A stretch of 32,235 nucleotides of DNA from Aeromicrobium sp. (GTDB lineage: Bacteria; Actinomycetota; Actinomycetes; Propionibacteriales; Nocardioidaceae). Shown piece by piece: positions 1-7,967 of this stretch (positions are counted from its first letter, which is position 1; each line of letters opens with the position of its first letter). The translations under genes were made by a program, and so were the position numbers. The notes beneath the pieces are model-generated. The model was not told the origin of the DNA and made no database searches. It saw nothing but the letters and a program-made list of their open reading frames with translations. The stretch covers positions 1 to 32,235 of the forward strand of contig JALRCA010000202.1 in assembly GCA_023257515.1 (NCBI GenBank), written 5' to 3'.

Positions 1-1358
1 TCGACCGACGCGGCCGGACCCGCCTGCGCGCCGCTGAGCACCGCGGCGCGGATCGCGGCGGGGTCCTCCGAGCGCGGGTTGTCGTCGGTGACGATCACCA
101 GGTCCGCGGCACGCGCTGCGGCCTCCCCCATGAGCGGTCGCTTGCCGTGGTCGCGGTCGCCGCCGGCGCCGATGACGACGACGAGCCGCCCGGGCGTCAC
201 CGGACGGAGGGCGTCGAGCACGGCCGTGACGGCGTCGGGCTTGTGCGCGTAGTCCACGATCGCCGTGAACGGCTGCCCGGCCTCGACGCGCTCCATGCGA
301 CCGGGCACGCCCGGGCTGAGCGCGATCCCCTCGGCGAGCGCCGACGGGTCGCGTCCCTCGCCGGTGAGCGAGGCGATGACGGCGAGCGCGTTCGAGACGT
401 TGAAGGCCCCGGGCAGCGGCACGCTGAGCTCGATCTCCTCGCCCTCCGGCCCGAGGACGACGAGGTCGGTCCCGAGTCGGTGGGGGCGGACGTTCGCGGC
501 GCGCCAGTCGGCGACGGCACCCTGCGTCGAGAAGGTCGTGACCGGCAGCGGGGTGAGCGCGGCGAGGCGTCGGCCGTGCGCGTCGTCGACGTTGACGACG
601 GCCCGGCGCGCGTGGTCGGGCGTGAACAGCGACGCCTTCGCGAGGAAGTAGTCCTCGAGGTCGGTGTGGAAGTCCAGGTGGTCGCGGCCGAGGTTGAGGA
701 ACGCCGCGACGTCGAACGCGAACCCGTCGACGCGGCCCTGCACGAGCGCATGGCTCGAGACCTCCATGGCGCACGCCTCGACGTGTTCCTCGCGCATGAC
801 GGCGAACAGGGCCTGCAACGCCGGGGCCTCGGGGGTCGTGAGGCTCGAGGCGGCCGGCACGCCGTTGACCCGCGTCCCGATCGTGCCGACGACCGCGGCG
901 TGGTCCAGACCCAGGGCCGACTCCGCGAGGTAGGTCGTCGTGGTCTTGCCCTGCGTGCCCGTGACGCCGAACGTCGTGAACTCCCGGCTGGGGTGGTCGT
1001 AGAACCAGGCGCTGAGTCCGGCGAGCACGGCGCGGGGCGCGTCGACCACGACCGTCGGGACGTCGGCGGGCACGCGGCCCCGGCCGGCGACGTCGGTCAG
1101 CACGGCGACCGCGCCGCCGCGCAGAGCCGCGTCGACGTAGTCGGCACCGTGGACGCGGGCGCCCGGCAGGGCCGCGTACAGGTCCCCGGGTCGGACGTCG
1201 GCCGTGCTCAGGCTGATGCCCGTGACCTCGACCGCGGTCCCTGAGCCCGCCGAAGGGCCGGCACCCACGACGGAGCCTCGCTCGCCGAGCTCGTGGACGA
1301 CCTCGGCGAGGGTGCGTCGGGGCGGTCGGTCGGGTCTCGTCCTCATCGCCTCGGTCAC
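1..1358 (-). CDS. murE: UDP-N-acetylmuramoyl-tripeptide synthetase MurE (3' end outside window)
   Basis: Cytoplasmic Mur ligase that adds the third amino acid to UDP-MurNAc-L-Ala-D-Glu using ATP. About 452 codons are present; the C-terminal ~50 residues lie beyond base 1. The ATP-binding loop GVTGTQGKTTTTYL is near residue 130, EVSSHAL and NLGRDHLDFH lie in the central domain, YAHKPDAVTAVL in the linker, and DDNPRSEDP near the edge. The DNPR motif is the family signature for diaminopimelate rather than lysine, though it does not separate meso- from LL-DAP. Start chosen at GTG 1358, preceded by a modest AGG-rich site; ATG 1346 is an in-frame alternative. It follows ftsI by 44 bp in the same direction, as in most dcw clusters. 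Identity is secure. Confidence 0.95.
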   Translation of the reverse strand, partial: MTEAMRTRPDRPPRRTLAEVVHELGERGSVVGAGPSAGSGTAVEVTGISLSTADVRPGDLYAALPGARVHGADYVDAALRGGAVAVLTDVAGRGRVPADVPTVVVDAPRAVLAGLSAWFYDHPSREFTTFGVTGTQGKTTTTYLAESALGLDHAAVVGTIGTRVNGVPAASSLTTPEAPALQALFAVMREEHVEACAMEVSSHALVQGRVDGFAFDVAAFLNLGRDHLDFHTDLEDYFLAKASLFTPDHARRAVVNVDDAHGRRLAALTPLPVTTFSTQGAVADWRAANVRPHRLGTDLVVLGPEGEEIELSVPLPGAFNVSNALAVIASLTGEGRDPSALAEGIALSPGVPGRMERVEAGQPFTAIVDYAHKPDAVTAVLDALRPVTPGRLVVVIGAGGDRDHGKRPLMGEAAARAADLVIVTDDNPRSEDPAAIRAAVLSGAQAGPAASV

Positions 1359-1402
1359 CGGTCCAACCTACCGAGACGTGCGCGTGACCGGGCGAGTGCC
1401 AC

Positions 1403-3178
1403 TCACCACTGCTGCGGCACCTTGGGCGAGCGCGAGCCCGTCGGCGCGACGCCGAACCGCTCGAGCGCCATCGACATGACGTCGTGGAACACCGGGGCCG
1501 CCGTGGAGCCGCCGCCGGCGTTCGCGAACGGCTTGTCGAGCACCACGTAGGTGACGAAGCGAGGCTTGTCCGCCGGGGCGAACCCGATGAACGAGACGGT
1601 GTTCTGACCGCGCACGTAGCGACCGGTCACCGGGTTGACGCGCCACGCGGTACCGGTCTTGCCGGCGACCCGGTAGCCCGGGATCTGCGCCGCCGGCGCG
1701 GTGCCGTCGTCGGCCGTGACGGCCTCCATCATGCGCGTCACCATCTTGGCCGCCTTGGCCGACACGACGCGCCGCGTCGACGTCGCCTCGGGACTCGTCC
1801 GCTTGCCGTCGGCGTCGACGTACTCATCGACCACCGAGGGATCGACCATCACGCCGTTGTTGGCGATCGCGCCGACCGCGCGGACCACCTGCAGGGCCGT
1901 CACCGAGATGCCCTGGCCGAAGGAGATCGTCGCGTGGTTCGCCTTCGTCCACTGCTTCGCCGGCGTCAGGATGCCGCGCGACTCACCCGGCAGCTGGACC
2001 CCGCTGAGCGAGCCGAACCCGAACTTGCGCAGGTAGGAGTGCATCGTGCCGTCGCTCAGCTGCTGCGCCGCCACGATCGTGCCGAGGTTCGACGACTTGG
2101 CGATGACACCCGCGGCCGTCAGGTGGATCGTGCCGTGCTGCCAGTAGTCACCGATCGGGAACTTGTCGATCATGACCCGTCCCGGCACGACGAGCCTCGT
2201 CTCCGGCGTGATCTTGCCCTGGTCGGCGAGGGCCGCCATCGTGACCGTCTTGAGGACCGAGCCCGGCTCGTACACCGTCTGGGCGAAGCGCGAGACCGTG
2301 TTGTAGTCGCGCAGCGTCGACTTCTCCTCGGCGTCGAACGTCGGGGCCTGGGACATCTGCACGATCTGGCCGGTACGGACGTCCATCGTGACCGCGAGAC
2401 CCCAGTCCGAGCTCGACGAGCGCACGGCGTCGGCCAGGCGCTGGTCGGCGTACCACTGCAGGTCGCGGTCGATCGTCGTCTCGACGTCGGTGCCCGGCAC
2501 CATCTCCTTGACGGTGCTGTCGGCCATCGGGATGCGCTGACCAGTGGGCGAGACCTCGTAGGTCGCCGAGCCATCGGTGCCCCTGAGCAGCGAGTCGTAC
2601 TGGCGCTCGATCCCCTGGACGCCCTTGCCGCTGCCGTCGACGTAGCCCACGAGGTTCGCGGCGAGCTTGCCGCCGGGGTAGGTGCGCATCGTCTCCTGCT
2701 GCGTGAAGACGCCCGTGAGGCCGGCCTTGCGCACCGCCTTCACGGCCTTCGTCGCGGTCCACGCCGGCACCTGCTTGACGAGGTAGACGAACCGCGACTT
2801 GGGCGTGCGGAGCTTGTCGATCACGTCGAAGTAGTCGATGCGGTCCTTGCCGAGGTGCTTGAGCAGGATGCGCGCGATGCGCGGCGCGTCCGTCGACGTC
2901 ATGCTCGGGTCGGCCGTCAACGTCATGGCATCGACGCTCGACGCGAGCGCCTTGCCGTTGCGGTCGAGGATCTCGCCACGCGGCGCCGGGATCGTCGTGG
3001 TCGACTGCCCGGCCTGCTTCGACATCGAGGCGTAGGCCTGGGCGTCGAGTCCCTGGATCCAGAACAACCGCACGCCGAACACGAGGAAGACGACGATCGC
3101 GAGGCCGAGGCACACGCGGAGCCGGCGTGCGGCCACCCGGTGCCCGTGTCCCGTGCCGGTGGACAAGCGGCTGGTCAT
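1403..3178 (-). CDS. ftsI: Penicillin-binding protein FtsI (septal transpeptidase)
   Basis: Class B PBP, 591 residues, cross-linking septal peptidoglycan in the divisome with FtsW, FtsQ and FtsL. An N-terminal Arg-rich cytoplasmic segment is followed by one membrane helix (residues ~20-40, CLGLAIVVFLVFGVRLFW). The PBP dimerisation domain begins with the usual PRGEILDRNG motif. The transpeptidase domain has all three catalytic motifs: SVLK (Ser nucleophile) in YEPGSVLKTV, SSN in AKSSNLGT, and KTGTA near the C terminus. There is no PASTA domain. The ATG overlaps the stop of ftsL as ATGA, so the two are translationally coupled. The reading frame stays open far upstream, but those extra codons lie antisense to nothing useful and inside ftsL/rsmH, so ATG 3178 is preferred. 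Confidence 0.96.
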   Translation of the reverse strand: MTSRLSTGTGHGHRVAARRLRVCLGLAIVVFLVFGVRLFWIQGLDAQAYASMSKQAGQSTTTIPAPRGEILDRNGKALASSVDAMTLTADPSMTSTDAPRIARILLKHLGKDRIDYFDVIDKLRTPKSRFVYLVKQVPAWTATKAVKAVRKAGLTGVFTQQETMRTYPGGKLAANLVGYVDGSGKGVQGIERQYDSLLRGTDGSATYEVSPTGQRIPMADSTVKEMVPGTDVETTIDRDLQWYADQRLADAVRSSSSDWGLAVTMDVRTGQIVQMSQAPTFDAEEKSTLRDYNTVSRFAQTVYEPGSVLKTVTMAALADQGKITPETRLVVPGRVMIDKFPIGDYWQHGTIHLTAAGVIAKSSNLGTIVAAQQLSDGTMHSYLRKFGFGSLSGVQLPGESRGILTPAKQWTKANHATISFGQGISVTALQVVRAVGAIANNGVMVDPSVVDEYVDADGKRTSPEATSTRRVVSAKAAKMVTRMMEAVTADDGTAPAAQIPGYRVAGKTGTAWRVNPVTGRYVRGQNTVSFIGFAPADKPRFVTYVVLDKPFANAGGGSTAAPVFHDVMSMALERFGVAPTGSRSPKVPQQW

Positions 3179-3594
3179 GGATCGACCCTCCTGACGTTGC
3201 TGCGGGGCTCGGCGGGGGCCGGCTTGCCGACGACCGCGCCGTCGGCGAGCCGCAGGAAGGCCGGGTTGGCGTTGGGGACCATGCCGAGCAGCAGGGCCTG
3301 GCGGGCCACGTGGGCCGGTGCCTGCAGTCGCTCCACCTCCCGGTCGAGCTGCTGCTGCTGGGTCTGCAGCTGCGCGGTGTCCTGCTGCAGCTGGGAGATC
3401 TCGAACGACTGCGCCTGCAGCACCGTGCTCATGACGATGAGCCCGACGAGTCCGCACGTCAGGACCGTGAGGACGACGACCACGAACGGGGCGCGGCGTG
3501 CCCGGCTGCGCACCGGTGCGACGAGACGCAGCGGCAGGCTCAGCGGCTCCTGACGAGGAGGGCGGGCCCGCCCGACCACCTGGTGCTGACTCAT
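3175..3594 (-). CDS. ftsL: FtsL-like septum formation initiator
   Basis: 139-residue bitopic division protein. A basic N-terminal tail of ~45 residues is followed by a single transmembrane helix ([19 protein letters not shown]). Next comes a Gln/Leu-rich coiled coil ([20 protein letters not shown]), then a Pro-rich C-terminal tail. This is the topology of FtsL/FtsB proteins, which dimerise through the coiled coil and bridge FtsQ to FtsI/FtsW. Sequence conservation in this family is weak, so the call rests on topology and on position between rsmH and ftsI. The ATG overlaps the rsmH stop (ATGA) and the stop overlaps the ftsI start (ATGA), giving a fully coupled three-gene block. Confidence 0.88.
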   Translation of the reverse strand: MSQHQVVGRARPPRQEPLSLPLRLVAPVRSRARRAPFVVVVLTVLTCGLVGLIVMSTVLQAQSFEISQLQQDTAQLQTQQQQLDREVERLQAPAHVARQALLLGMVPNANPAFLRLADGAVVGKPAPAEPRSNVRRVDP

Positions 3595-4538
3595 GCGGCG
3601 ACCCTCTCGACGGCCCGCAGACGCACCGACTTCGCGCGCGGGTTCTCCTCGACCTCGGCCGGCGAGGCCTGCTCGGCACCACGCGTGAGCAGCTGGAACC
3701 TGGGCCGCATGTCCTCGGGCACGAACGGCAGGCCGGGCGGCACGTCGAGCGTCGTGACCCGCGCGAGCTCGCGCTTGGTGATGCGGTCCTCGAGCGAGTG
3801 GTACGACAGGACCACCAGGCGACCCGACACGGCGAGCACGTCGAGGGCTGCCGGCAGCGCGCGCTCCCACACGCGCAGCTCGTCGTTGACCTCGATGCGC
3901 AGGGCCTGGAAGGTGCGCTTGGCGGGGTGTCCCCCGGTGCGCCGCGCCGCTGCCGGGATCGCGTCACGCAGCAGGTCGACGAGCCGGGCGCTCGTCGTGA
4001 ACGGCTCCTCGGCGCGGGCCCGCACCACGAAGTCGGCGATGCGCCGGGCGAACTTCTCCTCGCCGTACACGCGCAGCACCCGGGCCAGGTCCGGCGCGGC
4101 GTACGTGTTGAGCACGTCGGCCGCCGTCAGCTCGGCCTGGGGGTCCATCCGCATGTCCAGGGGCGCGTCCTGGGCGTAGGCGAAGCCCCGGTCGGCCAGG
4201 TCGAGCTGCATCGAGGAGACGCCGAGGTCGAAGAGCGCGCCGTGGACCTCGTCGAAGCCGGCGCTCCGCACCGCCTCGGCGACCTCGTCGTAGACCGCGT
4301 GCACGAAGGTGACCCGGTCGGCGTACTCGGCCAGGCGGTCGCGGGACCGGGCCAGCGCCTCGGGGTCGCGATCGATCCCCACGACGTGGACGTCGTCCCA
4401 CCGCCGCAGCGCGGCGAGCGCGTGACCGCCCAGACCGAGCGTGCCGTCGACGAACACAGGCCGCTCGGCCGCCTCGACGGCGGGGGCGACCAGGTCGAGC
4501 ACGCGGTCCTGGAGCACCGGGACGTGACGGGCGCTCAT
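3591..4538 (-). CDS. rsmH: 16S rRNA (cytosine(1402)-N(4))-methyltransferase RsmH
   Basis: SAM-dependent methyltransferase (formerly MraW), 315 residues, which N4-methylates C1402 in the decoding centre of 16S rRNA. The N terminus [14 protein letters not shown] and SAM loop [14 protein letters not shown] are canonical. [28 protein letters not shown], the lysine-rich [17 protein letters not shown] and [15 protein letters not shown] follow in the family order. ATG 4538 is chosen because GAGG lies 7 bp upstream; an in-frame GTG at 4568 would add 10 residues without a better site. The ATG overlaps the stop of the 28-codon ORF upstream (ATGA), suggesting that RsmH translation depends on that ORF. 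Confidence 0.97.
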   Translation of the reverse strand: MSARHVPVLQDRVLDLVAPAVEAAERPVFVDGTLGLGGHALAALRRWDDVHVVGIDRDPEALARSRDRLAEYADRVTFVHAVYDEVAEAVRSAGFDEVHGALFDLGVSSMQLDLADRGFAYAQDAPLDMRMDPQAELTAADVLNTYAAPDLARVLRVYGEEKFARRIADFVVRARAEEPFTTSARLVDLLRDAIPAAARRTGGHPAKRTFQALRIEVNDELRVWERALPAALDVLAVSGRLVVLSYHSLEDRITKRELARVTTLDVPPGLPFVPEDMRPRFQLLTRGAEQASPAEVEENPRAKSVRLRAVERVAA

Positions 4539-4621
4539 GATCGGACCTCGGGCAGGGCGACGTGGCACGGGGCGAAGAGCACGCCGGCGACGACGTCGCG
4601 TCGCACCGGTCGTGTCGTCAT
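4535..4621 (-). CDS. 28-residue small ORF coupled to rsmH
   Basis: Not a recognised family. The ORF starts at ATG 4621 with a strong Shine-Dalgarno AGGAG five bases upstream, and its TGA overlaps the rsmH start as ATGA. The peptide begins [13 protein letters not shown] and ends [10 protein letters not shown]: a basic N-terminal half, a short hydrophobic stretch (VVAGVLFAP) and one Cys-His pair. The site quality and exact overlap argue that it is translated. It could be a functional small protein or a leader that feeds ribosomes into rsmH. I cannot test conservation of the peptide from one sequence. Confidence 0.5.
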   Translation of the reverse strand: MTTRPVRRDVVAGVLFAPCHVALPEVRS

Positions 4622-4707
4622 CGTGGCTCCTGCCAACTCGGTTCGGGGGGGGATGGTGAGTCGGGTCGTTCGTGGGGGCGGTGCGAGGTGGGCCGTGCCA
4701 CCGGACC

Positions 4708-4757
4708 CCCGTCCGCTGGGTTCTGGCACCGGGGAAGTGATGTCAGAACCAGACGGG
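4708..4757 (-). other. Stem-loop between mraZ and the small ORF
   Basis: In the mRNA sense (minus strand), CCCGTC pairs with GACGGG and, inside an asymmetric internal loop, GGTTCTG pairs with CAGAACC around an 18-base loop. It lies in the 161-base spacer after the mraZ stop. No U-tract follows, so it is not an ordinary terminator; an mRNA-processing or attenuation role is inference. Confidence 0.45.
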
Positions 4758-4782
4758 CGGAGATCGAGCGTCACGGACGCGG

Positions 4783-5232
4783 TCAGAAGATGCCGGGCAT
4801 CACCTCGTCGGACATGTCCGAGAAGGACTCCTCGTGCTCGGCCTGGAAGCTCGACCAGCGGCCGGCGTCCCAGATCTCGATGCGGTCCATCGCGCCGACG
4901 ACGGCGACGTCGCGATCGAGCTGCGCCCACTCGCGCAGCACGGGCGGGATCGAGACCCTGCCCTGCTTGTCCGGGACCTCCGAGGACGCGCCGGAGTAGA
5001 GCATGCGGACGAAGTTGCGCGCCTCGCGGTTCGTGAAGGGCGTCTCACGGATCCGGTCGGTGAAGGAGGCGAACGACTCGGGCGTCCAGCCGAAGATGCA
5101 CTTCTCCTGGCCCCGGGTCAGCACGATGCCGCCCTCCAGACGCGGACGGAACTTGGCCGGCAGGAACAGGCGCGCCTTGTCGTCGAGGCGCGGCGTGTAG
5201 GTGCCGAAGAAGTTCTGGACATCGACGCTCAC
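4783..5232 (-). CDS. mraZ: Transcriptional regulator MraZ
   Basis: 149-residue DNA-binding protein with two tandem AbrB/SpoVT-like swapped-hairpin domains that regulates its own dcw operon. The N-terminal repeat contains FFGTYTPRLDDKARLFLPAKFR and the second repeat SSEVPDKQGRVSIPPVLREWA; both show the family DxKGR/DKQGR turn (here DDKARL and DKQGRV). Start is GTG 5232, with AGGAGG six bases upstream, one of the best ribosome-binding sites in the window. It is first in the cluster and sits directly downstream of a promoter carrying four MraZ-type boxes, which fits autoregulation. Confidence 0.97.
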   Translation of the reverse strand: MSVDVQNFFGTYTPRLDDKARLFLPAKFRPRLEGGIVLTRGQEKCIFGWTPESFASFTDRIRETPFTNREARNFVRMLYSGASSEVPDKQGRVSIPPVLREWAQLDRDVAVVGAMDRIEIWDAGRWSSFQAEHEESFSDMSDEVMPGIF

Positions 5233-5283
5233 CTCGCTCCTCCTGTTCGGCTCGGCCAGGGCCCTGGTGCCCCGTTCCCCGAG

Positions 5284-5323
5284 TGTCCTCCATTTCGCTC
5301 CATAGTACCCCACGATCCCCCAC
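5284..5323 (-). promoter_or_regulatory. Four tandem MraZ-type boxes
   Basis: Read on the minus strand, four contiguous 10-bp units start GTGGGG, GTGGGG, ATGGAG and ATGGAG. Units 1 and 2 fill the -35/-10 spacer and cover the -10; units 3 and 4 cover the start region. Known MraZ sites are short TGGG-type repeats spaced one helical turn apart, so this is the expected autoregulatory operator. Binding would occlude RNA polymerase. Confidence 0.75.
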
Positions 5324-5329
5324 CGTCAA
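5302..5329 (-). promoter_or_regulatory. Strong sigma-A-type promoter of mraZ / dcw cluster
   Basis: On the minus strand TTGACG (5329-5324) and TACTAT (5307-5302) are separated by 16 bp. It is the only near-consensus -35/-10 pair I found in the window. Predicted transcription starts near 5295, leaving a leader of about 60 bases before mraZ. Confidence 0.8.
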
Positions 5330-5413
5330 GCCGAGACGGCCGTGTCGCGGGCGGGTTCCGGGGCCCGCCTCGACAGCGCTCAGGACCGCCGCAGGCCTGC
5401 GAGCACAACGAAA

Positions 5414-5439
5414 AGGACCGCCTCGGTCGAGGCGGTCCT
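5414..5439 (-). terminator. Intrinsic terminator after the DUF3040 gene
   Basis: Perfect 11-bp stem AGGACCGCCTC / GAGGCGGTCCT with a 4-base loop. Read leftwards it is followed at once by TTTTCGTTG, a U-tract. It lies 67 bp past the DUF3040 stop and separates that unit from mraZ. Confidence 0.85.
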
Positions 5440-5505
5440 GCGAGGTGGGGCGGAGTGGAGCGTCAGGGACGCCCCACGACCCTCACGGGGTGGCGGGGGG
5501 AGGGA

Positions 5506-5895
5506 TCAGCGGTCGTCGCCGTCCTGGCGACGCTGCCAGCGCTCCTCCATGCGGTCGACGAACGAGCCGCCGGACGACGGCTTGGACGACTTGGGCCTGG
5601 ACGTCGCGGGCTCGTCGGAGCCGCTCAGGCCCTTGCGCCACGCCGTCACGAAGAAGTAGGCGCTGACCAGCATGGCCAGGAATCCGGCCACTCCGACGAG
5701 CGTCTGGGCGTACACCGCGCCGGCGAACAGCACGGCCAGTCCGGCGACGAGACCGAGCACCGCGACCGCCGCGACGCGTCGATTACGAGCTCGCTGCTTC
5801 GAGCCGCGCAGCGTGGAGGCGAACTCGGGGTCCTCCGCGGCGAGGGACTGCTCGAGCTGCTGGAGCAGTCGTGCCTCTTCGTCGGACAGTGGCAC
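5506..5895 (-). CDS. DUF3040 membrane protein
   Basis: 129-residue actinobacterial DUF3040 protein of unknown function. The N terminus PLSDEEARLLQQLEQSLAAEDPEFASTLR is the family signature: an acidic, soluble helix. Two adjacent membrane helices follow (residues ~41-60 VAVLGLVAGLAVLFAGAVYA and ~66-84 VGVAGFLAMLVSAYFFV), then a Ser/Lys/Arg-rich tail. Start GTG 5895 has AGGAGG five bases upstream. The stop is followed by a clear intrinsic terminator. A DUF3040 gene beside mraZ is conserved in many actinobacteria, but its role in division or the envelope is not established. Confidence 0.9.
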   Translation of the reverse strand: MPLSDEEARLLQQLEQSLAAEDPEFASTLRGSKQRARNRRVAAVAVLGLVAGLAVLFAGAVYAQTLVGVAGFLAMLVSAYFFVTAWRKGLSGSDEPATSRPKSSKPSSGGSFVDRMEERWQRRQDGDDR

Positions 5896-5919
5896 GGTGG
5901 CCTCCTGGGGTCGGTCGAT

Positions 5920-6654
5920 CTAGATCAAGTCTAGGCGGGCCACGGTCTGCAGACCACCCGATACCGCGATGAGGCCAGGATCGGCTCGGACGAGACGCTC
6001 CAGGGCGAACAGTCGCTCGCGTGCGCCGGCCTCGGTGTCGACCACCGCACTGGGCACGAGATCGCTGAAGACGCGCAGTCCCTGGACCAGACGCGGCGTC
6101 AGTCCGTGCCGTCCGAGCAGGGCCGCGACCTCGTCCGGTGCGAACCGCCGCGGCCCGTGCCGGCGGCGGTCCCACCCGTCCGCGGGAACGGTCGCGAGGG
6201 ACTGCGCGGCGTCGAAGTCGCCCGCCAGCGCTCGCGCGATCGCCGCTGCGTGACGGCCGGCGACCACGACGCTGACGAGGGCGTCCGGCCGACACGTCGT
6301 CACGATGGCCGCCAGCGCGGCGTCGAGGTCGTCGACGTGCTCGAGCACGCCGTGGCACAGCACGAGGTCCGCCGAGGCCTGCAGGGAGGCCAGGTCGCTC
6401 GTGTCGCCGAGGACGCCGGTGACGGCCTCGCGCGGCAGTCCCGCCTCGGCCCCGCGGCGCGCGAGTGCGGCCAGGGCGTCGGGACTCGGGTCGACGACCG
6501 TGACCCGGTGCCCCAGCGCGGCCAGCCTCACCGCGTCGCCCCCGGTGCCACCGCCCACGTCGAGGACGTCGAGCGGCTCCTCGCGCGAGACGCCGGCTAC
6601 CTCGACGGCGTCGAGGACCGCCTGCCACATGATCTCGCTGCGCACCGGGCCCAT
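5920..6654 (-). CDS. Class I SAM-dependent methyltransferase
   Basis: 244 residues. The Rossmann SAM-binding motif I is LDVLDVGGGTGGDAVRLA (residues ~28-45), followed by the acidic motif VTVVDPSP, DLVLCHGVLEHVDD (motif IV region) and a C-terminal substrate domain. Overall it resembles CmoM/UbiG-like small-molecule or tRNA methyltransferases, but the acceptor cannot be read from sequence. It ends 24 bp before the DUF3040 start in the same direction, so they probably share a transcript. The start ATG 6654 has no ribosome-binding site; GACAGT lies exactly 6 bp upstream, a weak leaderless-type -10. Confidence 0.85.
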   Translation of the reverse strand: MGPVRSEIMWQAVLDAVEVAGVSREEPLDVLDVGGGTGGDAVRLAALGHRVTVVDPSPDALAALARRGAEAGLPREAVTGVLGDTSDLASLQASADLVLCHGVLEHVDDLDAALAAIVTTCRPDALVSVVVAGRHAAAIARALAGDFDAAQSLATVPADGWDRRRHGPRRFAPDEVAALLGRHGLTPRLVQGLRVFSDLVPSAVVDTEAGARERLFALERLVRADPGLIAVSGGLQTVARLDLI

Positions 6655-6710
6655 GACGTCACTGTCGCACAGGGGCGTCGTCCCGGCGGAAGGGCGTCCC
6701 CGGGCGCCGG

Positions 6711-6716
6711 TACGCT
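6711..6716 (+). promoter_or_regulatory. -10 element for leaderless oxidoreductase mRNA
   Basis: TACGCT ends 6 bp before ATG 6723. No Shine-Dalgarno sequence lies between, so transcription is predicted to start on the initiation codon. Confidence 0.55.
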
Positions 6717-6722
6717 GCGCGC

Positions 6723-7967
6723 ATGGCGCGGATCGTGGTGACCGGCGGAGGCGTCGCCGGTCTCTCCGCGGCGGCGCGCCTGGCCAAGCTGCGCCACGAG
6801 GTCGTGCTCGTCGAGGCCGCCGACGTCCTCGGGGGTCGGCTGCGGCCCCACGCCGTCGGCGACGGGACCTGGCACCTGACGCCGCCCACCTTCACGATGC
6901 CCGGCACCGTCCGCGACCTCTTCCGCAAGTCGGGGCGGCCGCTCGAGCGCGTCCTCGAGATCACGCCCGTCGGGCCGCGCCGTCACGTGTTCGACGACCG
7001 TTCCGTCCTCGACCTGCCGCACGCTCCACGTTCGGCGCAGCACGACGCGCTGGTCGCGGCCCTCGGCGCGGACGACTGGTCGGCCTGGGTCGACGGGTGG
7101 GCCGACGTCTGGGACGTCGTACGGCGCCGGACGCTCGACGTGCTGCCCGACCCCGACGCCCTCGACCGCGGTGACCGCCGCGCGCTCGGCGGCCGCCGGG
7201 ACCTGGCCCGGCAGGTGCGGCGCGGGCTGCGGGACAGGCGACTCCGCGCGCTCGTGCTCGATCCCGTCCGGCTCGGCGGCGAGGACCCGCGGTGGGTTCC
7301 CGTGGCCGAGGCCATGTGGCCGTACGTCGAGCGCTCCTTCGACCGCTGGATCCCGGCGGGCGGCACCGAGGCGCTCGCGGACGCCCTCGCCGCACGGCTG
7401 CAGGAGCGCCGGGTCGACGTCCGCACCGGCGTGCGCGCGCTCGACGTCACGGGGTCGGCGGGCGCGTTCGAGGTCGCGACCGACCACGGCCCGCTCGGGG
7501 CGGACGTCGTCGTGTGGTGCCACGGCCCGGTCCCCGACGTCCCGGGCGGGGGGCTCCTTCCCCGCATCCCCGCCCACCGCACGCTCGTGCGACTCGGGCC
7601 GGACGCACCGGACCTGCCGCGAGAGGTCCTCGCCCACTCGGACCCGCCCATGCAGCTGTGGCGCGACGACGACCGGCTCACGATCGCGCACCAGAACCCC
7701 GAGGACCCGCTCGTGGCGCTCGTGCGCGTGGGCATCGACCTGCGGCCGCACGTCGTGGAGCGTCACGACCTGTCGCCCGCGCAGCTCGTGTCCCTCGGCC
7801 ACTGGGGCTGGCAGTGGATGGGACGGGGCACCCGCTTCGATCGTCCGTCGCGACTGCGCGAGGGGCTCTACGTCGCCGGCGCCCACGCCCATCCGGGACC
7901 GACGATCGAGCTCATCCTGTCGGCGACCGCCGCGATCGCCGACGACGTGGGGCCGGCGCCTCGCTAG
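6723..7967 (+). CDS. FAD-dependent oxidoreductase (phytoene desaturase/amine oxidase-like)
   Basis: 414 residues. The N-terminal dinucleotide-binding fold VVTGGGVAGLSAAARLAKLRH ends in the acidic residue of VVLVEAADVLGGRL, the FAD motif of the CrtI/amine-oxidase superfamily. The C-terminal FAD motif is GLYVAGAHAHPGPTIE. The substrate domain in between is divergent. Divergent from the methyltransferase and convergent with metF, whose stop interlocks with its own in CTAG. A polyprenyl synthase gene lies just beyond, so an isoprenoid substrate is possible, but this is only context. The specific reaction is unknown. Confidence 0.8.
   Translation: MARIVVTGGGVAGLSAAARLAKLRHEVVLVEAADVLGGRLRPHAVGDGTWHLTPPTFTMPGTVRDLFRKSGRPLERVLEITPVGPRRHVFDDRSVLDLPHAPRSAQHDALVAALGADDWSAWVDGWADVWDVVRRRTLDVLPDPDALDRGDRRALGGRRDLARQVRRGLRDRRLRALVLDPVRLGGEDPRWVPVAEAMWPYVERSFDRWIPAGGTEALADALAARLQERRVDVRTGVRALDVTGSAGAFEVATDHGPLGADVVVWCHGPVPDVPGGGLLPRIPAHRTLVRLGPDAPDLPREVLAHSDPPMQLWRDDDRLTIAHQNPEDPLVALVRVGIDLRPHVVERHDLSPAQLVSLGHWGWQWMGRGTRFDRPSRLREGLYVAGAHAHPGPTIELILSATAAIADDVGPAPR

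Noticed and set aside
1484-3553. Long open frame on the plus strand across ftsI
   Set aside because: Antisense to ftsI with Arg/His/Asp-rich low-complexity translation typical of GC-rich shadow frames; no family motif.
3179-3967. N-terminal extension of the ftsI frame
   Set aside because: Open only because of high GC; it runs through ftsL and rsmH, and the true start ATGA overlaps the ftsL stop.
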